Part shown: positions 48,340-60,105 of the stretch, piece after piece | Numbering within the stretch: the stretch's first letter is position 1 | Layout of the letters: every line of letters starts with the position of its first letter | Assembly: GCF_901933205.1 (NCBI RefSeq) | Contig: NC_044573.1 | Location: 85,580,546 to 85,644,545, forward strand | Direction of reading: 5' to 3' | Length of the DNA: 64,000 bases | DNA from: Camarhynchus parvulus | Taxonomy: Eukaryota > Chordata > Aves > Passeriformes > Thraupidae | Position numbers and translations under genes: made by a program | Notes under the pieces: model-generated | The model's input: the letters and a program-made list of their open reading frames with translations, nothing else | Told to the model about the DNA's origin: nothing | The model's database searches: none

Positions 48340-51300
48340 AAGCTTCTTCAAAAAGGCAGGCTATTTTCCTTGGCTGTATTGCCATAATTTTTACTAGGGA
48401 CAGAGGCACATTTAAAATTTCACTAATTAAATAACATTATTTAAAATCCAGTAAATTTGAAAGGGGTTCAGGTATTTATAAAACCATAAAAAACAGTGAT
48501 CAATTGTGGATGTGATCAAAGACTGTAAGATTGATAATTGATAAAGTTTGTTCATGTCTATAAAGCCTGTATGAAGCTGGTTTCCAGGGCTGCTTGCTTT
48601 ACTGCCAGATATATGTTCCCAGAAGCATCTCTGAAAATAATCATAAATAAATGTGATATTCATCAGCACAGTCACAATTCCTGGGTACTTTAGAAAATGT
48701 TTGCATTTGGGACTTACCCAGCCCAGTAAATATCAGGGAGCTCAACTGAAGTCACTGAAATGGTTTATAAACTGCAAATACCTGCAACTGTTGTCTTAAA
48801 CTTAGCTGGCACTTTGGTTTGCTATATTTATTATTTTCAGAGACCTTTACTTCATTGTGTTTAGCCAATGCTTGTCATGCATTAGTTTATTATAGCACAC
48901 ATCTATAACCGTAGTCAAAGTTTTCAGGATTTCAGCAGATGATAATAATGCATTATAATAACTCAGGGAACAGAAATAAGGCCACAAAAAGAGCCTATGT
49001 TTGAGCATCTAAATCCAGAGTTAGGACAAGACCACCTTTGTTCATTCTTTCATCCCTACATGGATCTTTGACCAGTTCAAGCATTGTTGAATGTCCTATC
49101 CTTTTTATAGTTTGCTCAGGAGTGATTGAAAATGAGCCATATGGGAATATTTTACTATTTTATGTGTTAATAGATGAAATGTGTGTTAGATATGTGTTAA
49201 TAGCAAATGTCTGTCCCCACATCACTTAAGAGAATATAAATGCAAGTTCAAGTCTAATGTTTAGGTCAATGTTATGGTGTGTTTTCAGAAACTCTTATCA
49301 GGAAAAAACCAGCAAAGCTAGTGCTTTAGACAGAAAAATTAGGCATTGTCATAGAAAGCTTTTATTCCAAAAAAAGTAAACAGAGCCACAGCACTTATTT
49401 TTATGCTGCTAATCTGGGAATATTGTTTATTTAGCTTTAGTTGGTACAAATCTGTTCTGCTGAAATGCTAAATCGAGGTTTACAGAAGTGGTTGGGAAAT
49501 TAGATGTCATTATCTTCAGGTCTTGCTCCTCCTGCTCTGCAAGTGCAACCATCTGCAAACAGCAGCCCTCTAACAAAGACTCTGATGATGCACACAAATA
49601 AAATAGATTAAAAAGTTTGTATGAGTGGATTCTAATCTTTACTCCCAGGGTAGATCATGAACTGCATTATCTAAATTTAGTGCAAAGGAATCTTCAGACA
49701 GTGATGACGCAGTGAGCCACTCAACCAAAACATCATGCTGTTGTTAGATAATATAGGTGTACTTATTTAGCAGAACAACTGACATGTTTTCTCTGGGTAT
49801 ATGACAAGCACAAACTTCTCTTTTTACTGCCCTGGTGTGGAAAAAATCTTAAGAATATCAGATATACAAAAGGATATAGGTACCACATGTCTGCAACATT
49901 CTGAGCTTAGGAAGCAACCTGCCAGAGGATTTCAAGCACACAATTGTCACTACTCCAAAGAAAGTTGTACCACAAGGAAGAAAGGCTTCTTGACTGGGGT
50001 ATTGCTAGCTCTTATTGACCAGTCAAATAATTGTTGGACAGAAGATGAGGCATACTCTGGCTACCCTGCTTTCTGTTCCAAGAACAATTAATTCTTTTTG
50101 CCCAATTGCTATTTACTTCATTTAAAAAAAATCCTTCAGGCCATCCCTTAAAGAGACATTCAGCTGCTAGAGCTTTCCTGTACCTAGATGGAGTTAATCA
50201 AAAGTCCTAAAGTAATGAAATTTCTGCATCAGAGATGAACTTTTAGCTGAAATATTTCTGTACTATTCAGTCATAATAAAGATGAGGTCATTTGAAAATG
50301 CTGAGTTTCTCCACACAAAATTAGTTTCAAAAGAGAAGTATCTCTACAACTCAAGAGTCTACAGGTTGAAAAACAGAGCTGGACTGAGATTTTCATGTGA
50401 ATAGGTTTTAACATTGAGAGACATGTCATCTGGTTTACAGTATTAAAATTTCTATCTCAGGTCAGGACTTCACTCCTGAGTGATGTGAGCAGGGCTACAC
50501 AAATAGGCACTGGTAAAGTTGATTCTTAGTCCTGGCTTCCCTTCTGGCATTCATCTTGCACATGCCGATATTCAGCAAGAAACTAGCTTCATTAAACAAA
50601 TCTCACTGTCTAGGTAACAAAATGTATAAGTGCACCATCAGTACTTTTAGCCACACTCTGAATGAGTGCTAGACCCTGAAAATTAAATAATTGGTGATAA
50701 GATGCACCTTACAAGGACTATGGACATTTCCTTCATAATTAACAAGCCAGTGAGTAGGTGTGGTAAACAAAAGCACAAATTGCAGCTGGCAAAAGTGCAC
50801 TGCTCTATGTTTTATTACGACAGAAAGGATCAGCACACATAGCTCCTTTGGGCTGTAGGCTGTGTCTGTTAAAGCCTTTGCTACCTTAGTGAGTACCCTG
50901 AGGCAATGGCAAGTCTGTAGTGCATTAGCCTTTTCCTCTCCAGCATGCAAGGAGGCCTTCCTGCCTTATGCACCTGTGTTCTGAGCAAGCCAAAAGAGGG
51001 GCAGACTCAGAAAAAAAAAAAAAGAACCTTCCCTGCAGGTTTTTGCTTGTACTCCTGACATTTATAGCATAGTGTGTTCTAGTATTTATTCTAATATTAA
51101 AAAAGTTCTCCTCCAGAAGAGTCTTGTCATTGCTTGACAGACTTGCGCATTTCTGGTAGATAAGAATATGTCTTAGCAATTCTATAGAGAATTGCTTTGA
51201 AATACATCTTTGAAATATTTTAATAGCCTATTGATTTTTTTTCATGTTAACCTATTCTGAAAAGAGAATGAAAAGTGTGGGGGCTGACTAGAGTTTGCTT

Positions 51301-52763
51301 TCTGTGCAGAATTTAGAAGTAATTTGAGATTCTTGCATTTCTGATACCCTTTAAATGTGTCCTCCAAAGTTACCTTGATAAAAAGGTATTTGCATGTATA
51401 TCTTATTTCAGTTTTTACTGCATAGAAACTATCTGATATGTTTTCTTCTTTCACCCAGCTGACTTACATTTACATTCTCCTTGGGGTTGTTTTGAAATTT
51501 ACAATTGTGGATCTGTTTTTCACTATGACAGAGGAAACCTGATCCCTCAAAGTCAGATTCTGTGTTTGAGTAAAAAATCTGGCAATTGTCACATTTCCTC
51601 AATTCACCAGGTCTTTGGCATGGTGGCAGAGCAATTCTGAGCACTGCTTTGCAAACATACATTATTTCCCAGTGCCTCATCAGCTGTATCACACATTGAA
51701 TACAAATTAATGGTAAATGCCAATCAATGCTAGTTTATGGTTCCCCATGCTGCCATTGTTATTCTGTGTTCTTATTGGATTTTCTTGTCTAATTGTATGT
51801 TCACCCACATTTTGCCACACTCTCTTTGCATGAATGAGTAATGAAAGCATTTCTATGTTTGAATTTGGAAGCTTTGCTAGACACTGACTCCTGTGTAAAA
51901 GTTCCATAGTTCCATATGAAAAACTGTAGAGTGGCTCTGTAATTCTTCTTTCTCTGTCTCCCTTCTCTTTTTTATGATTACAGTTCTATCTGTGCAACAC
52001 ATAACTCTCTTATCCTATGGACAAAAAGTTATATATTTGTGTGAAGCTAATGCACTGCTTTGACTAAGTCTTGCCCCAAATCTGTTACCATGAATTATAT
52101 TTAAATTCTCATCAGTTCTTGCCATTTCTTCAAGGTAACAGAGTAGAATCTACGAATACATAAAAGAAATATCTTAAAACTGGTTAGTCAGCAATTATTC
52201 AGGAAAACCAAAAACCCTCTCAGCTAACCTTATTCTTTCTAAGCCTTTCAATGCAACTATTGTTTGTTAAAGTGATAAAAAAGAGCTGAGCTAAATTTTA
52301 TTTTGTTCTGAGAACCATAGAAATCTTCTTTCATTATACAAGGTGTCTCAAGTAGAAGGCAGGTACGGTAAAAAATAGTTATTTGCTGATTCGCTTTAAT
52401 ATCGTTCACTTTAATATTTGAATTTAGAGTCAAATGTAATCCCAACCCATGTAAAACTTATTGAAATTTATGGCCTTCAGAGTACTGAATGTCAGTACAA
52501 AACACAGATGTCCTAGGTGTTCCCAAAGTGCTGTATGTGCATCATTACTGTAAGGCTAGCCTCAGTCACAACACTTACCTGCAGTTTCACCAGTCATAAA
52601 AGCCCTTATTGTAAAACAGGTCAGATATCTGACAAGGCAAGTATTATTTTATTTGAGTTTTCGTTCAGGTTCCGGATCACATATTCATTAATCATCTGCT
52701 TTTAAGCTACTGAACTCATGAAATCAATAACAGAGGCAGGAAACTTTCACTTCTGAAAAACTC
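48340..52763. other. intergenic DNA, no gene recognised
   Basis: No exon, RNA gene or repeat is recognised. Open frames are at most about 95 codons and carry no recognisable domain. A poly-A run occurs at about 51011-51023. Confidence 0.45.
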
Positions 52764-53288
52764 TTAGAAGGTGAAGTTGTGCAGGGCTGGAACTTCTGCA
52801 AATAGAGAACATTTCTTGTAATCAGAGGAGCAGTCACAAAGATTACTTCGTATCCAGTCCAGATCAAATCTGCCTGAACTGCACCTGCAGAAGTGAACAT
52901 CAGTTGGACAGAGTGTTTTGAAGCTTGTCTCCCATGCAGAGCAAGAGTCTGTGCAATTGCTTAACCTGCTGTTTCTGAAGGTGTGAAGTCTATTCTGCTC
53001 AAAGTAGTGCTGAGTTTCAGCAGAGTGAATTGGAGTGGCATTAAGAATAGAAAGAACTACTTTGCTTATTGAAAGCAAGACCTCAAAGCTGACCCCCAAA
53101 GAAACACAATCACTCCAAGAGCAATGAGTTTGGGCATCATAAAAAGCCAATGCATATTTTCTGTTGTGAAAAATTAGGTTTTTAAGCACCAGGAAAATAG
53201 CTTTCCTCAGTAACTGTTCTGGAAAAATTGCAACCAAAGAAATCCTCATTTGCAACTGTTCAGGAGGGAACATATTTAAATTGCCCAC
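52764..53288 (-). other. 174-codon open frame, cysteine-rich C-terminus, status unknown
   Basis: This is the longest ATG-to-stop frame outside the CpG island. The N-terminal half is hydrophobic and unremarkable. Roughly residues 110-165 hold eight cysteines in about 50 residues, including the phrases CTDSC, FCRCSS and LCDCSS, followed by a short tail ending HNFTF. I recognise no family. There is no obvious signal peptide, promoter or CpG island, and splice context was not established. In AT-rich DNA of this length a chance frame of this size is uncommon but not impossible. It could be a chance frame, an old exon or a pseudogene, and I would not call it a gene without conservation or RNA evidence. 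Confidence 0.25.
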
Positions 53289-55156
53289 ACAGCAAATTTG
53301 CTGTCCTAGAGCTATACAAAATTATTCAGCCCTTTTTATCTTTAATTCTTTATCTCAAAGGCTTGCCTATTCTATTTTGAAATTATTTTTGTAGCTAAGA
53401 AGGAAAGAAGGTTCTTAGGCTGAATCAGTAACACAGATGATTTCTGCGTGTAAATGTTCAATGTATATTATACTGATACATGCTGCCCGAGCCGTTTCCT
53501 GGAATTGTGGCTGGAAACAGCCCTTTTAGTGCTCATTTCTCACGCTAAAACTCAATGAAATTCAATTATCACAAAAACAGTCAGTAGGCTTCAATTTTGT
53601 GTGTCCTGTTACTTTTTAAATTTGGAGTGCCTCTCGATTGCTGTCACAGCTATTGCATTGTCTAAATCAATTGCCATGGCATGCGCACTAAATTGAGAAA
53701 TGCTGTTGTGAATGCATAAGAGATCTCAAGTATCAACAGAAGCAGATACAAACAGAGAAAATAAAAGGTAGGGGAAATTTCAATCTGCTACAAAACTTTA
53801 TTTCTTTGTTTGATTTCCTTTGAGGATTCACTAAGGGATGAATACTTCAGCCTGTCTGCGCGTTTGTTTCAATACTTCTTGAGCAGGCAAAAGCACTGCA
53901 AAAGCAGCAATTCAAAGAAAAACGGTTAAAAGTGGAAATTTTATGGCTTCAGGTCTGCAATTCCTTTTCAAACTCAAATATAGTACTTTTCTTGCCACAG
54001 ATCATTCACAAAGAGATGTACTTAAGGCCAGACTTGTGTCTTGCATACTCAGGTGTTTATGGGAAGGAAAAACGTACAGATTTGCTAAATGTTCAGGGAC
54101 TATTTCCACTCTATTCAAAGGTTGGTATAGATGGTGGAAAAGCTCCATTCTTTTGGCACACCTATATCTAAAAGTGGAGTAAAGCATTTTACGTAAGCAA
54201 GAACATTGTGGTCCAATGTAACAGTCATGGAAATGCTCCCTGTTCCTCTGGCTTTATCCGGGTTTGTGGGAACAAACAGTTTCCACAGTTCCATACACAT
54301 GTGATTTTGACTCAGTCACACAAGGTGGACTGTGGAAAATGTACAGAGACATGAATAAGAGAATTTATTAAAAAGATGGGGATCCTGTGCATCTTGAAGA
54401 GAAACACACTAAATTGCTTCTGTACAGCACAGAGGAAAATAAGCACAGTACCTTTCATCTAGAAGTTTAAATCCAATCAGATTAATTGCACCAAAAAAGG
54501 GCTCATTTCTCTCTAGTGACTGTAAAGGGCAACTTTTCAATTAGCTAAGAAAAATATGAAGGTGTAATGAATATGCAGAGTGGATAAGAAAACACCAACA
54601 GACTCAAAACCAAACCTCTCCTCCCACCACCAATACTGAAAAAACAACAACCGAAGTAAAATCTTGTTAAATTGGAATTGAGTTGAAATATTTCATAAAC
54701 TTTCAATATTATGGACTCTTCAACTATATCTGTCGTGTTTGAAAAAAGGTTTGATCATCAACTTTAAATCAATAGATTTCAGTTTAACTGGTCCTGTTAA
54801 AACTGAGCCTATATTGCACTTTTTTCTCTATAAACAAGTCCACAGCTCCATCATAGAAGACCATCAGGTTTCATACACTCATATCTATCAATTTCTAACT
54901 AAGCTTCAACTAATGCTTTTCTTTGGAAAACTCCAACTCCACCACGATTTAGAAAAATGATCTGGCTAAAAAGTGTAAGAGTAAAGAGATGGCCATGTCA
55001 AGCAGTAGCCTTGTGATGTCTAGAAATGTGATGATACAGGTACCCCAGAAAAAGACAGTTCATCCTTGCTCAGGACAATTTTACCAGTTTTGCCATCTGT
55101 ATCTCATGGATTTATTTATTTCAGCATGTTTCATTCTTGATATTTTAGCAGGTTTT
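53289..55156. other. intergenic DNA, possible conserved noncoding stretch at 53450-53720
   Basis: No gene is recognised. The 53450-53720 segment has balanced composition, several palindromic hexamers (for example in 'ttgccatggcatgcgca') and no simple repeats, which suggests possible constrained noncoding DNA. This is only an impression. Confidence 0.35.
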
Positions 55157-55218
55157 TTCTGCTCCTGCCTGCAGCAGCCCACAATTGCAGCTGTGGGCTG
55201 CTGCAGGCAGGAGCAGAA
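55157..55218. repeat. perfect 27-bp inverted repeat (hairpin), 8-nt loop
   Basis: The left arm at 55157-55183 (starting TTCTGCTCCTGCCTGCAG) is exactly complementary to the right arm at 55192-55218 (starting TGTGGGCTGCTGCAGG). The loop is 8 bases (ATTGCAGC). There is not one mismatch across 27 pairs, and most pairs are GC, so a transcript from either strand would fold very stably. A T-run precedes the left arm. No transposon terminal structure is evident. Confidence 0.95.
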
Positions 55219-56004
55219 GCAATATGTGTGAGAATAAGGACACCCTTTCCCTTATACTGTAGTCAGCCTTTAGGGCTGTTTGCTTTAGGAGGATCCTGCC
55301 TGAATAAAATTCAGAGAGATAGAAGCAGGACTTGAAGAAGGTAGATAGGAGTTGGTGTTTTAGATTGAGGGAGTAAGAAAGGAAGCTGGGATTGGCAGCT
55401 GAGGTGGACAAGGAGATGTCCAAAAGAATACAGAAGTAGCTCCTGATTTGTTGATGTGAAGCTGAGGCAGAGATTGATTGAAAAGTTGGAGTGAAAAGAC
55501 TGGAAAACAATCAGAGACAATAAGTGATGAATGTGGAAATTCTAAAAAAGGAAAACCAGAGAAAAGAACAGCAGGTGGAAATAAGACCAAGGAAGACATG
55601 CTTTATGAAGGAAAGGAGATTTAAAATGGTTGGAGAGGGAGAAGGGGAGCAGGAGGCCAAAGTGAACATGGGACAGAAGGAGTATCAGAGGCACAATGAA
55701 ACAAATGTCTTACACCCTAAGAAAATTGAAAAGTAGCTCTTGCTGACGAGGAAATATTTTGCTGTCATAGTATGAAGGTTACAACAGTCAAGTCTTACTG
55801 TATCTCTCTGGTATCAGAACTGTAAATATCTCCTTATCTTCTAGTGATGGCATAAGATAATACAACAGATAAGACATCTGTTGTAATTCCCTGAATTTGA
55901 AAAACTGTCTCTTATTAAATAATTCTAACTGTGTTGATGAAAAGTTGATATATTATCACACATTGAATGTGACACAAACAAAAATCTTAAGATCTTTATT
56001 TCAG
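55219..56004. other. intergenic DNA, purine-rich at 55310-55690
   Basis: The plus strand is strongly enriched in A and G between about 55310 and 55690. This opens frames on both strands but gives no recognisable protein. Nothing else is recognised. Confidence 0.45.
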
Positions 56005-56010
56005 TTGCAA
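56005..56010 (+). repeat. target-site duplication, left copy
   Basis: TTGCAA here matches CTGCAA at 56504-56509 in five of six bases. The pair flanks the LTR. Confidence 0.65.
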
Positions 56011-56503
56011 TGTTAACTGTTCAAATTTTAGGAAATGTCAGGATTAAGGAGCTTGAGAATCTCTCATTATGTTTATCAAAAAGGCAATCTTGCCCCGATA
56101 ACAAGTGATTTCTTCTGCAAAGTCCCTGCATAATATAGTGTCACCATGATATTTTATGAAAAATCCCTTCACCAGGATTTTTGCTTCTGAGAGGCTGGGA
56201 AGCTTCAGCTTCTCCATGTTTTGCTACTTTGGAATGTGATTTGGAAAATTGTTTACCCAGCGTGTGAATTGTTTTTAATTAATAGTCAATCACAGCCAGC
56301 TGTGTCAGACTTTCTGAATCCATCACTGGTTTTTATTATCAATTTTTGTCTAGCCTTCTGATGTCTCCTTTCTCTTTCTTTAGTACAGTTTTAGTATATA
56401 ATTTTCTTTTAATATAATATAATGTCATAATATAATAAATCAGCCTTCTGAGAACTTACAGTCAATTCTCATCTCTCACCTCGTCCTGGGGACCCTCACA
56501 ACA
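56011..56503 (+). mobile_element. solo LTR of a songbird-type class II (ERVK-like) endogenous retrovirus
   Basis: This 493-bp element starts TGTTAACTG and ends CTCACAACA, with TGTT/AACA termini. It is flanked by a 6-bp duplication with one mismatch. A TATA-like AGTATATAA lies at about 56393-56401, and AATAAA is at 56434-56439, about 65 bp before the end, giving a normal U3-R-U5 order in the plus orientation. The 3' part ('agccttctgatgtctccttt', 'aataaatcagccttctgaga') agrees with my memory of an abundant passerine retroviral LTR. No internal sequence adjoins it, so it is a solo LTR. Confidence 0.85.
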
Positions 56504-56509
56504 CTGCAA
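56504..56509 (+). repeat. target-site duplication, right copy
   Basis: CTGCAA directly follows the terminal CA and pairs with TTGCAA at 56005-56010. Confidence 0.65.
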
Positions 56510-58135
56510 CAATATAGCATTCTGAGCAGATTTGCTTTGATATGGTTCAAGGTCATTAAAAAAAAAGATGATTGTTTTCTATAAGATCCCTTCCTCAGAA
56601 GATGAAATATTGGGATATAATAGTGGATTAGACAAATGATAAGCAGCAAAGAAGAAGTTAGACCCCAATTAAGGCAAATTAGCTTTTCTAGGACAACTAG
56701 ACTCAATCCCTAATTCTGAGGGACAGAGTTCCTCAATAAGTCAGTAAAATTAATTTAAACCAAAATCAGTCCTAAAGCTCACTAAACATGATTTTCTGAA
56801 ATTAAATACTCAATTTTTTTAGCATTAATGCCTCTTTTTCTTCTCAGTTGCTGAAATATTGATAGCCTGAAAACTCACATGATGGACATTAGAACATAAT
56901 TCCTAGAATAATTCCATCTCACAAACTATAACGGTTAAGTGAACTTGAAATGATGAAGAGGAAAATAGACTTATATTAAGAAAAGAGCTTGACTCATGAG
57001 TAGTAAATAGAGTGTGGGCTATAAAACAAAAAATTAAGAGAAGATACAAGACTGAGGAATCATCACTACGAATTATTCATTTCAGATGACTGAAAAACAT
57101 TGTGTTAAAGGCACAGTTTCTGGAACATTAATTATTATAGGAGAGGATAATTCAAGGTAACACTAGAATAGCTTAGTTTTGCCAAATGTGCAGCTTTAAT
57201 AGTAAAGTCTTTGTCATGTGTTCTTTGAACACCTTTATTTTTAGTTTTTAAAATATAAATTTTAAATCAGACCAAGTAATTTAGTCTTTTTCTGTCTATG
57301 CTTTTTTACTTTCATGTGCCAAAATTGTTCTGATGTTTTTAAAGAATAAAACAACAAAAGTAGTTATCATGTTCCCAGATGGGACTAATATAAAATCTGT
57401 GGGCTAATGTGCTTCCTTATTAAAATGATTCAAGTATAGCAATGAGCCATCTTTACTTCTCAGTTTGTACCCAGCACATTTATTTCTACATTGCATTGTG
57501 CTGTGGAGTATAGAAACAAACCTGACACGTAAGTTCTACTTCTTAGACATCTTCTGGGAAAATAGCATATTTCTACATATGTATTCCAGGCTCAAGAGTC
57601 TCTAGACTTGTGTTAGAATAGCCACGTCTCCACCCTCACTAACCCTTATTTTGGGGACAGCTAGATCAGAGATCAGCAGGAAATATGAGGTAGATAAGCT
57701 ATACCTCCTTGCTGCTACTCTATATTGAGGCAACAGAGGCTTTTTGTGGGGGGTACAAACTGTCTGTTTGTGTTAGTGAAATTGTGGTACACCAGTAGGG
57801 TGAATGAAAAGCTGACTGATTTTAGATGCTGGGAAGAATTCAGTGTGACCACATAGGTTTTTATCAGCAGTTCTAAAACCAGTGGTGTGCCCTGGGGCTG
57901 GGAATGAACTCAAAGCTATTTTGACTAGTACTTGTAAATAACCTTAGTAGGTGTTCATGTAATGTCTTGTGTAATCAAAGTGAAGAAATCTCAAGTTTTC
58001 TCTTCCAGTCCCTCTAGCTTTACCAAGGTTCAAGTCTGGAGCAGTGTTTATAACCTTCTCAGCAATCACAGAGGGTGACAGATTTTCTTTGAGAGGCAGG
58101 TGGCAAAATGAGAATCACTAGTCTTTCATCTCCCA
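56510..58135. other. intergenic DNA, left flank of the provirus remnant
   Basis: No gene is recognised. A short phrase at about 57874-57895 ('accagtggtgtgcc') resembles a CR1 reverse-transcriptase phrase, but the match does not extend. The provirus has no recognisable 5' LTR, gag, protease or reverse transcriptase here, so its 5' boundary lies somewhere in about 58060-58136. Confidence 0.45.
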
Positions 58136-58740
58136 GAGATTCAAAAAGACATCAATTCAGCAAAAACACACACTGTAGTTGCAACAGTGGTTAAAGAAGT
58201 TAGCCAGATTTGGGGAATTACTTGGGATTTGCATACACCTTAAAGACCCCTAATGAGTGCTGAAGTTGAATATATGGATGGGACTCTCAAAACACAAATT
58301 AGCAAAATTTGTCAGAAAACATCCATGACATGGGTTCAGACCTTGCCTTTAGCTTTACTGAGAATCCACATACAACCAAGGTGGAGGGATAACATCAGTC
58401 CCTATGAAATACTGTGCGGCAAGGACATACCAGATTCCATATATTCCAGGGGAAATTCGATTTACAGAGATATATAATGGCTTTAGGTTCCAATTTGCAG
58501 AAGCCCCAGACTTATGCCATGCTATTCAGACCCACAGGACTGGACACACCTGCACATCCCTTCCAGCCTGTAGACTGGGTCTATGTTAAGTGGTGAGAAG
58601 GTGTTCCTCTACAAGCCAAGTGGATCCTCTAGAATCCAAGTTCTGCTGACCATCCCATCATGGCAGTCAAATTCACTGGTAAAGGACCTGGATTCACTAC
58701 TCCAGAGTTAAGAAAGCTTCTGCTCCTGAAACAACTGTAA
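58136..58740 (+). pseudogene. gammaretrovirus-like pol remnant (C-terminal half of integrase)
   Basis: This is a decayed piece of retroviral integrase, the enzyme that inserts proviral DNA. The first frame (58136-58477) keeps core-domain phrases 'VVKEVSQIWGI' and 'SAEVEYM', then 'LPLALLRI' and 'ISPYEIL', the gammaretroviral arrangement. A stop at about 58244-58246 interrupts it. The second catalytic aspartate position appears to have become alanine in an 'NSAKTH' context, while the glutamate in 'AEVE' is retained. The reading then shifts frame: 'HPFQPVDWVYVKW' near 58550-58595 and 'FTGKG' near 58670 belong to the C-terminal integrase domain. Stops and frameshifts make it non-functional. Everything upstream in pol and gag is missing. 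Confidence 0.8.
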
Positions 58741-58779
58741 AAACAGAGACTGATACAGACCAAAACATGCTTTAAATTA

Positions 58780-59100
58780 TTCCTCTTCTCTGCCTAAAGA
58801 ACTGTTCACAGTTGTTGTAGAGACAATGATTTTGACTACCTGGAGTTCTGCCTCTGGACTGATCTCTGGTCAGCCTTCCACTGTCTCATTCTTGTGGCCA
58901 CCAATACCAGCTTCCTGGTTAAGTACTTTACCTGCTTCACAAAGAGGGATTTTCCTCCCTGATCAGCTTCATCTTTATTTATGCTGCTTTCAAGAAGATG
59001 ACCAAGCCGGCAGATCCTTATCCCATCAATGCCCGGTTCAAGGTAGTCTATATCACAAACTACTCTTGTGCCTGTAAATCGGTAGATCCAGGTAAGGGAG
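58780..59100 (+). pseudogene. possible env remnant of the same provirus
   Basis: The sequence following integrase in a gammaretrovirus is env. Here there is an open stretch (for example 58826-59077), and an alternative frame contains '[14 protein letters not shown]', which could be surface-glycoprotein sequence. No furin site, fusion peptide or immunosuppressive-type transmembrane segment is recognisable downstream, and the frame is broken. The call rests mainly on position. Confidence 0.35.
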
Positions 59101-59803
59101 TGGTTATTACCTCTCCAGTTTGTAGGTAGGAGATGGCCTTTGCTCTCCTTTTCCCTTGTGCTGCAGCCTAGATAATGGGTAGATTATTCCTTCTTTACTG
59201 GTTGCCTTCAGGTAGCCTATCTTAGTCTCAGGTGTTGCAGCAGACCCCTCATTAGGGGTAGAAGTGAGCCAAGACAGAGGTTCATTTAAAAACACAAAAA
59301 GGGTCCCAGCTTATTCTTTGTTACAGCTTAGCCATCCTAATTCTGACTACAGCAAGCTCCTACTGTTGGCTTCTCTGACAGACTGCTGGCTCTTTCCTGC
59401 TGGAATACAGCTGCAAGTATTTCCTTGCTGTCTCTGACTGCAGGCTTTTACCCAGCTCATCTATGACTGCAAGCTCCAGGTCTGTCAGACCCAGACTGAC
59501 TTCACAGCAGGCCTTTTGCAGTACCAGCTCTCTTCCTTTGTTCTTCTTTGTGTGTCTAGATTCTTTATCAGGGCTCCTCAAGAGCCTCTTCCTCTAGGCT
59601 CTCCCTGAGCTGCCAACCCATCCCTTTCATCATACTTATCTTTATTAGTCACAGCTGTGGCCCATTAAGGGCAAGGCTCCTCTTCTTTGGTAATTAGTAC
59701 AACTGTGACTTACCAGGGGTGAGGTTACTTGTAATCCCTTCTTCTACTCCTAAACACAACAATCATCTTTCTTCTTTGCATGATGCCTGACTGTGCAAGG
59801 CAT
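59101..59803. other. unassigned insert between env remnant and minisatellite; possible antisense LTR
   Basis: Where the env transmembrane region should be there is unrelated-looking sequence. On the minus strand it begins TGTTGTGTTTAGG at 59761 and has AATAAA at 59646-59641, so a nested antisense LTR is possible. Candidate CA ends near 59364 or 59233 do not give matching target duplications. I could not settle this. Confidence 0.3.
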
Positions 59804-60056
59804 TGTTACTATTAAATATTTATTACTGTTTATTATTAATATTCTTATTATGGTTAGTTATTTACCATTGTTAGATATTTATTTGTTATTAAATTTTTAC
59901 CATTATTAGATATTTATTGTTAGGTATTTGTGTACTATTAGATATTTTTCTGTTGTTAGATATTTACTGTTGTTAGATGCTTACTGTAGTTAGCTATTTA
60001 CTATTGTTAAATACTTATCTGTTATTAAATATCTATTATTAGTATAGATATTTAGA
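59804..60056 (+). repeat. AT-rich minisatellite, about 17-18 bp period
   Basis: About fourteen degenerate copies of a unit like TTAGATATTTACTGTTG are arranged head to tail, with units varying from 14 to 18 bp. It ends about 40 bp before the provirus polypurine tract. Confidence 0.85.
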
Positions 60057-60094
60057 ATAGAGACTCAATAAGGTAAAGGCTTTGTCAAGCTTCT

Positions 60095-60105
60095 AAAGGG
60101 GGAAA
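60095..60105 (+). other. retroviral polypurine tract (plus-strand primer)
   Basis: AAAGGGGGAAA lies directly before the TGAGGCC start of the LTR, the required position for the plus-strand primer in reverse transcription. Confidence 0.8.

Noticed and set aside
49801..50091. 96-codon plus-strand frame
   Set aside because: No recognisable motif, no flanking splice or promoter evidence, and a length expected by chance in 64 kb.
55145..55510. 121-codon minus-strand frame reaching into the hairpin
   Set aside because: Driven by pyrimidine-rich sequence on that strand, with no domain.
57874..57905. Short phrase resembling CR1 reverse transcriptase
   Set aside because: The resemblance covers only about 15-20 bases and does not continue on either side.
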